NCBI GenBank assembly: GCA_012729475.1
Contig: JAAYDB010000070.1
Location: 1 to 60,183, forward strand
Direction of reading: 5' to 3'
Length of the DNA stretch: 60,183 nucleotides
Source of the DNA: Bacteroidota bacterium
Lineage (GTDB): Bacteria; Bacteroidota; Bacteroidia; Bacteroidales; VadinHA17
Shown in pieces: positions 54,187 through 60,183 of the stretch. How positions within the stretch are numbered: position 1 is the stretch's first letter; each line of letters starts with the position of its first letter. Both the position numbers and the translations under genes were made by a program. A model generated the notes under the pieces. It was not told the origin of the DNA and did no database searches. It saw only the letters and a list, made by a program, of their open reading frames with translations.

Positions 54187-54888
54187 TCATGTTATTGCCA
54201 CTGCAAGAGCAATAACACTTACTTTCACTCCTTGTGTTTTTATCAGTTCGGAAGTACAGGATTCAATCGTTGACCCGGTTGTTATTACATCATCTACCAG
54301 CAGTATGTGTTTATTCTCAATTGCTGCGCTATTGCCTGTTCTGAATATGCCTTCCACATTGATCCATCTTTCATAGCGTGACCTCCTTGTCTGAGTGGCA
54401 GTCTTTGATACCCTCTGAAGATACGACCTGTCGACTGGCAATCCGGCAGTTCCGGCAACACCTTCAGCTATCATATCACTCTGATTGAAGCCCCTTGCTT
54501 TTTTTTTTGAAGGATGAAGAGGAACGGGTAAAATGATATCTATTCCTTCAAAGAAGCCTGATTGCTTCAGGTCATAAGCATACATACGGCCAAGTTCAAT
54601 ACCTATTTCTCTTACCCCTTTATATTTGAGATTATGAATGAGCTGTTTCATCCTGCTGTCTTTATTATAGAATGAGAATGCGGCACCTTTTTCCACTTTG
54701 CAGCGACCCCAGAAGAGCTGTTCAACAGGATTTCCTGCCTGAAGATGATAATTTGTCCGTGATATAAGCACATAACACTCCGTACATATCAGTTTCTCAT
54801 TCCTTACAAGGTCTTTTCCACAGCCATAGCATACCCTTGGGAAGAGAAGACTTAAAAAATCATCATACAAACCATTAAGAAAACCCAT
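54187..54888 (-). CDS. ComF family phosphoribosyltransferase-like protein
   Basis: The 233-residue protein has an N-terminal zinc knuckle (CYGCGKDLV then CTEC) and a type I phosphoribosyltransferase fold with ILLVDDVITTGSTIE near 200-214 and RGFNQSDMIAEG. ComF proteins are linked to DNA uptake in competent bacteria, but are widespread in species without known competence; the enzyme reaction is unknown. It lies 65 bases after the HIT gene on the same strand and may be co-transcribed. Confidence 0.88.
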   Translation of the reverse strand: MGFLNGLYDDFLSLLFPRVCYGCGKDLVRNEKLICTECYVLISRTNYHLQAGNPVEQLFWGRCKVEKGAAFSFYNKDSRMKQLIHNLKYKGVREIGIELGRMYAYDLKQSGFFEGIDIILPVPLHPSKKKARGFNQSDMIAEGVAGTAGLPVDRSYLQRVSKTATQTRRSRYERWINVEGIFRTGNSAAIENKHILLVDDVITTGSTIESCTSELIKTQGVKVSVIALAVAIT

Positions 54889-54953
54889 GCAGCGAGCTGA
54901 ATTTACCGTAAAGGTAAGAAATCCTGCTAAAAAATATCAGTAAAGAAAACGGA

Positions 54954-55352
54954 CTAAACAGAGATTTTTTCCCTGATTTTCTCTGCAATATTTTCAAACT
55001 CTTCAGGTTTGAGCTGCAGCTTGGGATTGCGGAAATTGATATCATCCATTGTGTCCATTGGTACCAGATGGATATGGGCATGTGGTACTTCAAGGCCAAG
55101 AACGGCAATCCCGATTCTGTTACATGGTATAGCAGCTTTAATGGCAAAAGCAACTTTCTTTGAAAAAACCATCATGCCGGCAAGTTGATTATCATCAAGA
55201 TCATAAATATAATCTGTCTCCTGTTTAGGAACAACCAGAGTATGTCCTTTTTTAAGGGGATTGATATCTAGAAAAGCAAAAAACCTTTCGTCTTCAGCAA
55301 CTTTATAACATGGTATTTCCCCTTTAATAATTTTTGTAAAAATTGTTGCCAT
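54954..55352 (-). CDS. HIT family hydrolase
   Basis: The 132-residue protein has the HIT active-site motif HAHIHLVPM near 95-103, with histidines spaced for nucleotide phosphoryl transfer, and the opening TIFTKIIKGEIPCYKV. Members hydrolyse adenosine 5'-phosphoramidates or similar nucleotides. It lies 10 bases after greA and is likely co-transcribed with it. Confidence 0.93.
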   Translation of the reverse strand: MATIFTKIIKGEIPCYKVAEDERFFAFLDINPLKKGHTLVVPKQETDYIYDLDDNQLAGMMVFSKKVAFAIKAAIPCNRIGIAVLGLEVPHAHIHLVPMDTMDDINFRNPKLQLKPEEFENIAEKIREKISV

Positions 55353-55362
55353 AATATATTTT

Positions 55363-55848
55363 TTACAATGAAACAGCCATTATTTCAAAATGCATTAGTC
55401 CTAAAGGGACTTTAATCTCAACAGTATCTCCTACTTTCTTTCCAATAAGTCCTCTTGCAATGGGAGAATTAACAGCTATTTTCCTTTTTTTCAGATCAGC
55501 TTCACTTTCCGGGACTATCTGGTATTCCATAGTAATATTGTTCTTTACATTCCTGATCTTTACCTTATGAAGGATCCTGACAGTCGAGCTGTCTATCATT
55601 GATTCATCAATAACTCTTGAAGTTGCAATAAGATTTTCCAGTTTTGCTATCTTCATTTCAAGCATTCCCTGTGCTTCTTTTGCAGCTGAATATTCGGTAT
55701 TCTCCGAAAGATCGCCTTTATCGGTCGCTTCAGAAAGCATTTTAGCTATCATGGGGCGTTCAACAGTTCTTAGCCTTTCCAGTTCCTCCTGTAAATTCCG
55801 CAGACCGTCTTCTGTAATATATAAAAGCTCTGACATCTCTCTGTTCAT
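55363..55848 (-). CDS. greA: transcription elongation factor GreA
   Basis: The 161-residue protein has the GreA N-terminal coiled coil with the acidic tip (GDLSENTEYSAAKEAQGM at about 49-66) and the C-terminal FKBP-like domain (NSPIARGLIGKKVGDTVE). It rescues backtracked RNA polymerase by stimulating transcript cleavage. Start may be at residue 1 or at Met5; homologues vary here. It heads greA-HIT and probably comF. Confidence 0.96.
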   Translation of the reverse strand: MNREMSELLYITEDGLRNLQEELERLRTVERPMIAKMLSEATDKGDLSENTEYSAAKEAQGMLEMKIAKLENLIATSRVIDESMIDSSTVRILHKVKIRNVKNNITMEYQIVPESEADLKKRKIAVNSPIARGLIGKKVGDTVEIKVPLGLMHFEIMAVSL

Positions 55849-55896
55849 TTAAAAAAAATAAGAAGAATCCCGTGGCATGCGGAACTCTTCATTGAC

Positions 55897-55928
55897 CAAA
55901 TATATAAAATCTTTTTCTAAATTACAAA
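55897..55928 (-). promoter_or_regulatory. greA promoter, full Bacteroidota consensus
   Basis: On the minus strand, TTTG (55928-55925) is followed after 20 bases by TATATTTG (55904-55897). Transcription would begin near 55892, about 44 bases before the greA ATG. Confidence 0.7.
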
Positions 55929-55974
55929 ATAAACCTGAAAATTAAAGAGATACATCCGATAATAAAAGTCCGGA

Positions 55975-56373
55975 CTATTTCCTGTATTTCTTTGCTGCTT
56001 TTCTGCTCCGGGAAGCTGTTTTTTTCCTTTTAGCCTTATATCTTTCATTGGCTTTTTTAACATTCTGTTTCATCCTTTCACGAACTTCCGGTGTCTGTAT
56101 CTCAAAAGAACGTTCCCTGTTCGCTTTGACAAATTTTTCATTTTCTCTCTTATTCTTTCTCTCACTGGCCCCAGCTTTCTTCTTCGCTTTTTCTGCCGCT
56201 CTGGGTTCCCGTATCTTTACCGTACGTGACCGGAGTGGTTTATCACGAACTTTCTTCTGAAGCCTGTGGCTCCTGGGCCTGGTAAATGCCTGTGCTTCAG
56301 TAACCGTATAAGTCAGAGAAGAAATGAGAAATATTAAGAACAAGTGCCTTATTTTCAGTTTACTCATCTGCAA
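55975..56373 (-). CDS. small, very basic exported protein, unknown function
   Basis: The 132-residue protein has a signal peptide (about 1-28, with LKIRHLFLIFLISSLTY, cleaving near TEAQA) and a mature part that is mostly Lys, Arg, Ala and Glu, with stretches such as RAAEKAKKKAGASERKNKRE and ending KKYRK. It is predicted to be helical or disordered. Composition alone does not identify a function; binding to nucleic acid or anionic envelope polymers is possible. It stands between greA (minus) and ahcY (minus), with 126 and 244 bases of gap. Confidence 0.65.
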   Translation of the reverse strand: MQMSKLKIRHLFLIFLISSLTYTVTEAQAFTRPRSHRLQKKVRDKPLRSRTVKIREPRAAEKAKKKAGASERKNKRENEKFVKANRERSFEIQTPEVRERMKQNVKKANERYKAKRKKTASRSRKAAKKYRK

Positions 56374-56473
56374 TAATTTATTGTGTAACCATCATATTTT
56401 TTCCCCTGGTGAAAGAGAAGCCGGTTTTTTCAATAAAATAACCTTATGTTATACCTTAAATATAAGCGACCGT

Positions 56474-56489
56474 GTTATATTAATATAAC
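56474..56489. repeat. 16-base perfect palindrome
   Basis: GTTATATTAATATAAC, a perfect palindrome, lies 101 bases upstream of the basic protein start codon. It could be an operator. Confidence 0.45.
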
Positions 56490-56514
56490 GTAATTATTAA
56501 CTTTTATTTTAAGA

Positions 56515-56563
56515 TATTGACAATCATATACTGAACAGGACGCTGAACAACATCCTGTCAATA
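56515..56563. repeat. nested inverted repeats downstream of ahcY
   Basis: TATTGACA (56515-56522) pairs with TGTCAATA (56556-56563). Inside, ACAGGA pairs with TCCTGT; the two pairings share TGT on the right arm, so only one can form fully. No T-run follows. Confidence 0.45.
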
Positions 56564-56617
56564 CTCTTAACTGTATTAATTCTAAGGTATTAACCTATCG
56601 TGGTGCCGGAAAAACAA

Positions 56618-58033
56618 TTAATATCTGTAATGATCCGGTTTATACGGACCATCAGGTGATACATTTAAATAATCAGACTGTTCCTTTGTCAGGAGGGTCA
56701 GCTGTACTCCCAGATGATCAAGATGTAATCGGGCCACTTCTTCATCAAGATGCTTTGGCAGCCTGTAAACACCTGTCTGATAATTGTTTTTCCAGAGTTC
56801 TATCTGGGCAAGCGTCTGGTTGCTGAAAGAATTACTCATAACAAACGAAGAATGTCCAGTGGCACAACCCAGGTTTACCAGACGACCTTCTGCCAGAAGA
56901 AATATTGAATGACCATCAGGAAAAACATATTTATCAACCTGAGGTTTAATATTGATTTTCTTTATACCCTCCACTGCATTTAGCTGATCGACCTGTATCT
57001 CATTATCAAAATGTCCAATATTACAGACAATCGACTGATCCTTCATCTTCTTCATGTGATCAGCAGTAATAACATCCCTGTTCCCCGTTGCTGTTACAAA
57101 AATCCTTGCCTCATCAAATGAATCTTCTATCCTTTTTACTTCGAAACCCTCCATGGCTGCCTGCAATGCGCATATAGGATCTATTTCAGTAACAATGACC
57201 CTTGCCCCATAGGCTCTCATCGATTTTGCACTTCCTTTTCCAACATCCCCGTAACCACATACAACAACTACTTTACCTGCTATCATAACATCGGTAGCCC
57301 TCTTTATCCCATCTGCCAAAGACTCCCGGCAACCGTAGAGGTTATCAAATTTTGACTTTGTAACAGAATCATTTACATTGATTGCAGGCACCAGTAATTC
57401 ATTGGTTTTGTGCATCCGGTATAATCTGTTAACTCCTGTTGTTGTTTCTTCAGATATTCCCTTTAGTTCCCTAACAGCACGTCTCCATTTTTCAGGATCA
57501 TTTTTTTGGAGGGTCCTCAGGGTCTCCAGTATGATTTTTTCTTCCTTGTTAGCAGGCTTTTTGTCCAGAAATGAAGGATCATTTTCTGCCTTAAACCCCA
57601 GATGGATCAACAGAGAAGCATCACCACCATCATCAACGATCAGATGAGGTCCTTTGCCTCCCGGAAAAGAAAGTGCCTGCGCAGTACACCACCAATATTC
57701 TTCAAGAGTCTCTCCCTTCCAGGCAAATACAGGTATTCCTGAAGCAGCTACACTGGCTGCAGCATGATCCTGTGTTGAAAAAATATTACAGCTCGCCCAT
57801 CTCACCTCAGCACCCAGTTCTTTTAATGTTTCTATTAATACAGCTGTTTCGATAGTCATGTGAAGTGACCCCGTTATCCGTGCCCCTTTCAAAGGCTTTT
57901 CATGAGAATATTTTTTTCTGATAGCCAATAATCCCGGCATCTCTTTTTCTGCTATTTCAATTCCTTTCCGGCCTGAATCAGCCAGAGTGATATCCTTAAC
58001 TTTATATTCCATTATATCTGTTACTAAGTCCAT
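56618..58033 (-). CDS. ahcY: adenosylhomocysteinase
   Basis: The 471-residue protein has [20 protein letters not shown] near 50-69, the NAD-binding [20 protein letters not shown], and a C-terminal YKPDHYRY. It hydrolyses S-adenosylhomocysteine to adenosine and homocysteine, sustaining methylation. The insertion of about 40 residues ([17 protein letters not shown] to about [10 protein letters not shown]) marks the long bacterial/plant-type enzyme. An exact promoter match lies upstream. It is 49 bases after ribF. Confidence 0.97.
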   Translation of the reverse strand: MDLVTDIMEYKVKDITLADSGRKGIEIAEKEMPGLLAIRKKYSHEKPLKGARITGSLHMTIETAVLIETLKELGAEVRWASCNIFSTQDHAAASVAASGIPVFAWKGETLEEYWWCTAQALSFPGGKGPHLIVDDGGDASLLIHLGFKAENDPSFLDKKPANKEEKIILETLRTLQKNDPEKWRRAVRELKGISEETTTGVNRLYRMHKTNELLVPAINVNDSVTKSKFDNLYGCRESLADGIKRATDVMIAGKVVVVCGYGDVGKGSAKSMRAYGARVIVTEIDPICALQAAMEGFEVKRIEDSFDEARIFVTATGNRDVITADHMKKMKDQSIVCNIGHFDNEIQVDQLNAVEGIKKINIKPQVDKYVFPDGHSIFLLAEGRLVNLGCATGHSSFVMSNSFSNQTLAQIELWKNNYQTGVYRLPKHLDEEVARLHLDHLGVQLTLLTKEQSDYLNVSPDGPYKPDHYRY

Positions 58034-58055
58034 TGATTATCAATTTACAGGTCCG

Positions 58056-58086
58056 CAAAGTTAAATAAAAGCCTGATATTATTCAA
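58056..58086 (-). promoter_or_regulatory. candidate ahcY promoter
   Basis: On the minus strand, TAACTTTG (58063-58056) is an exact -7, with TTG (58086-58084) 20 bases upstream as a partial -33. Start of transcription is predicted near 58051, 18 bases before the ATG; the -33 lies within the ribF stop region. Confidence 0.6.
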
Positions 58087-59012
58087 GACAGTAAATTAAT
58101 TGCCTTTAATTTGTCATTTTCCATCTGGCTTACCAATTGTTGGGGGTTGGCAAACTTTATTTCATCACGTAAACGGTAACGGAAAATTATTTCTATTTCT
58201 TTATCGTAGATATCTTTGTTAAAATCAAAAATATTTACTTCAATCGATCTTTCTCCAGGTTCCTTTCTTATTGTGGGTTTATATCCGATGCTTAACATAG
58301 CCTTCATTGTTTTCCCTTCAAGCTTTGCTTCCACAGCGTAAACACCATCTGCAGGTATTAATTTGTATTTGTACAAAGGACTTATGTTTGCAGTGGGAAA
58401 ACCCAGTTTTCGTCCCAATTTCTCTCCTTCAATTATTCTCCCCTTCAGAAAATAACTGTAACCGAGCCATCTGTTAGCATCCTCAAGCTTCCCTGCAAGC
58501 AGGGCTTCCCTTATCAGTGAAGAACTGATTGTGATGTCTCCCTCTTCCATGCCTTCGCTCTGTAATACAGTGATATTCATGGCTTCAGCCAATCTGGTTA
58601 TTGTATCATAATCACCTTCGCCCCTGTAACCAAAACGATGATCATAGCCCATTATAAAATGGCTGGCCCGTATTTCTGAAACAAGAACTTCTTTTATAAA
58701 AGAGGAGGCTGTCATTCTGCTAAAAGCAGGAGTGAAATCAATAATAATTAGATGGTCTGCTCCTGTTGAAGCGAGAAGTGATATTTTTTCTCCGGGAGTT
58801 GTCAGCAGGGAAACATTAGCCGATCCATTTTCCAGAACCAACCGGGGATGAGGGTAATATGTTATTAAAACAGATTCGCCCTGTGTCTTCTTAGCCACAG
58901 AAACAACTTTATTTATTAGAGCCCTGTGACCACGATGAACACCGTCAAAGATGCCCATTGTAACAACAGGATTCTTCAATTCCAGATTCGTATACCCTTC
59001 ATGTACAATCAT
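58083..59012 (-). CDS. ribF: bifunctional riboflavin kinase / FAD synthetase
   Basis: The 309-residue protein has an N-terminal nucleotidyltransferase with GIFDGVHRGHRALI (GxHxGH type) and the SSSLIREALLAG motif (about 165-176). The C-terminal riboflavin kinase shows GRKLGFPTANI and the acidic residue region PGERSIEVNIFDF. It makes FMN then FAD. Length is normal. It is divergent from the glycogen branching enzyme gene. Confidence 0.96.
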   Translation of the reverse strand: MIVHEGYTNLELKNPVVTMGIFDGVHRGHRALINKVVSVAKKTQGESVLITYYPHPRLVLENGSANVSLLTTPGEKISLLASTGADHLIIIDFTPAFSRMTASSFIKEVLVSEIRASHFIMGYDHRFGYRGEGDYDTITRLAEAMNITVLQSEGMEEGDITISSSLIREALLAGKLEDANRWLGYSYFLKGRIIEGEKLGRKLGFPTANISPLYKYKLIPADGVYAVEAKLEGKTMKAMLSIGYKPTIRKEPGERSIEVNIFDFNKDIYDKEIEIIFRYRLRDEIKFANPQQLVSQMENDKLKAINLLS

Positions 59013-59030
59013 TGTACCATCTTAACCATG

Positions 59031-59038
59031 CAAAAATA
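59031..59038 (-). promoter_or_regulatory. candidate -7 element for ribF
   Basis: On the minus strand TATTTTTG is an exact TAnnTTTG, 18 bases before the ribF ATG. No -33 is seen. Confidence 0.4.
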
Positions 59039-59072
59039 ACAAAGCACCGCGAAATGAGTAAACATTCTGATT

Positions 59073-59081
59073 TAGTTTTTG
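59073..59081 (+). promoter_or_regulatory. candidate -7 element for the glycogen branching enzyme gene
   Basis: TAGTTTTTG resembles TAnnTTTG with one extra base. It implies a start near 59087, so the ATG at 59117 fits better than the one at 59090. No -33 is seen. Confidence 0.3.
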
Positions 59082-59116
59082 TACTTTTAATGATAAATAC
59101 CCAACTTAACAAGTGT

Positions 59117-60183
59117 ATGAATACCCGTAAGTTTTACGACATTGATAAGTGGTTGAATCCATATATCAATATTATAGAAGAGAGAATATCCAGATATCTT
59201 CAGAAAGAAAATGAACTGACAGAAGGAGGGTCTCTTGTCGATTTTTCTCTTGGTCATTATTATTACGGACTTCATTACGTCAATAACAACTGGGTTTTAA
59301 GGGAATGGGCTCCCAATGCAACAGATATATTTATTATTGGTGAATTCAACCACTGGAAAGAGGAAGCCGGGTTCAGGATGAAAAGGGTCAATGAATACGG
59401 TAACTGGGAACTCCTGTTGTCTTCGGATAAACTGAAACATGGAGATCTCTTCAAGCTATCAGTACACTGGGAAGGAGGAAAAGGAGAACGGATACCTTCA
59501 TATATTTCCAGAGTGGTACAGGATGATAAAACAAAAATATTTTCAGCACAGGTATGGCATCCTCCTGAACAATACGAATGGGAAACAGAAAATTTTCATT
59601 GTGAAGATAACGCACCCGTTATTTACGAAGCCCATATAGGGATGGCTACTCCAGAAGAAAGGACAGGATCATTTAACGAGTTCACTGATAATATTATTCC
59701 CCGGATAGTCAGGGCCGGATACAATACCATTCAGTTAATGGCTATCCAGGAACATCCTTTCTACGGTTCATTTGGTTATCATGTGTCAAACTATTTTGCA
59801 GTTTCATCAAGATTCGGAACTCCTGAAGAACTGAAGAGACTGATTGACACTGCCCACAAATCAGGACTGAGAGTCATTATGGATATCGTCCAGTCGCATG
59901 CTGTGAAAAACACCAATGAAGGGCTTGGTCTTTTTGACGGATCTCCGGGTCAGTATTTCCACACGAACAGCAGACGTGAACATGTAGCATGGGATTCTCT
60001 TTGCTTCGACTATGGGAAGAATTCTGTAATTCATTTTCTGCTTTCAAATTGTCATTATTGGCTCGAAGAATACAAATTCGACGGCTTCCGGTTCGACGGA
60101 ATAACCAGTATGATTTATTATGACCATGGCCTTGGAAAAAACTTTACAAGTTATGACGACTATTTTAACGGCGGACAGGATAT
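59117..60183 (+). CDS. glgB: 1,4-alpha-glucan branching enzyme, N-terminal part (cut by window edge)
   Basis: 355 codons are present. After an N-terminal CBM48-type domain (WVLREWAPNATDIFIIGEFN and YGNWELLLSSDKLKHGDLFK), the GH13 catalytic barrel begins with APVIYEAHIGMATPEERTGS, YGSFGYHVSNYFAVSSRFG, and DIVQSHAVKN. The nucleophile region FDGFRFDGITSM is close to the edge. This is the eukaryote-like GH13_8 type found in Bacteroidota. It forms alpha-1,6 branches in glycogen. An in-frame ATG at 59090 could add nine residues. The C-terminus is outside the window. Confidence 0.9.
   Translation, partial: MNTRKFYDIDKWLNPYINIIEERISRYLQKENELTEGGSLVDFSLGHYYYGLHYVNNNWVLREWAPNATDIFIIGEFNHWKEEAGFRMKRVNEYGNWELLLSSDKLKHGDLFKLSVHWEGGKGERIPSYISRVVQDDKTKIFSAQVWHPPEQYEWETENFHCEDNAPVIYEAHIGMATPEERTGSFNEFTDNIIPRIVRAGYNTIQLMAIQEHPFYGSFGYHVSNYFAVSSRFGTPEELKRLIDTAHKSGLRVIMDIVQSHAVKNTNEGLGLFDGSPGQYFHTNSRREHVAWDSLCFDYGKNSVIHFLLSNCHYWLEEYKFDGFRFDGITSMIYYDHGLGKNFTSYDDYFNGGQD

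Noticed and set aside
1-60183. CRISPR array, insertion sequence, prophage or toxin-antitoxin system
   Set aside because: No regularly spaced repeats, transposase, integrase, terminal repeats with target duplication, or toxin-antitoxin gene pairs were seen on either strand.

Overview
The window is a stretch of chromosome from a member of the Bacteroidota, most likely a Bacteroidales/Marinilabiliales-type anaerobe. The evidence is the gene content and order (purH-mreB-mreC-mreD-mrdA-rodA, a PorP/SprF-type type IX secretion paralogue, lysyl-tRNA synthetase with the Bacteroidota C-terminal extension, GIN-domain lipoprotein). It is also supported by the lack of Shine-Dalgarno sequences and by repeated matches to the Bacteroidota sigma-factor promoter (TTTG at -33, about 19 bases, TAnnTTTG at -7). 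No phage, insertion sequence, CRISPR array or rRNA was seen. Coding density is high and most genes are housekeeping.

Layout. 1-6944: the end-truncated hpt, purE, two exported envelope proteins (a small barrel and a helix-hairpin-helix barrel), then the lipA-lipB-recJ operon on the minus strand. 7182-12545: lysS, then a PorP/SprF barrel with a PD40/SPOR partner, and a GIN lipoprotein. 12656-17550: pgi with a PfkB sugar kinase, a remnant of a GH3 beta-glucosidase, a cyclic-2,3-diphosphoglycerate-synthetase-like GTPase, and an ACP phosphodiesterase. 17551-24723 (minus): the cell-elongation operon purH-mreBCD-mrdA-rodA. 24904-30943: a MacB-like permease, rsmA, a large TerB/ABCG-type transporter and an unknown lipoprotein. 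31301-40487: the arginine/carbamoyl phosphate block, carA, argH-argG-argR (minus) and carB with a GNAT protein and a glycosyltransferase. 40503-48122: recQ, tatC, lptB, tRNA-Leu(UAG), then tig-clpP-clpX. 48119-50006 (minus): BFN/UVR protein-thyA-folA. 50327-54177: rplU-rpmA, serS, an EamA transporter, ruvC. 54187-55848 (minus): greA-HIT-comF. 55975-59012 (minus): a basic exported protein, ahcY, ribF. The window ends inside a glycogen branching enzyme gene.

How the parts work together. Nucleotide and one-carbon supply recurs (hpt, purE, purH, carAB, thyA, folA, ahcY). The arginine genes argG and argH share a block with their likely repressor ArgR and with both carbamoyl phosphate synthase subunits. 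ArgR-box-like palindromes overlap the argR promoter and face carB. The envelope genes include rod-shape machinery, LPS export, Tat export and T9SS-like barrels.

I did not find a clear new multi-gene defence or mobile system. The best candidates for undescribed biology are the exported HhH barrel pair (756-3587), the PorP/PD40-SPOR pair (9018-11698), the bacterial cDPGS-like GTPase (15353-16690), and the TerB-ABCG transporter with its upstream lipoprotein. Several regulatory palindromes are also worth checking: 35078-35096, 50033-50049, and the double terminator before serS.
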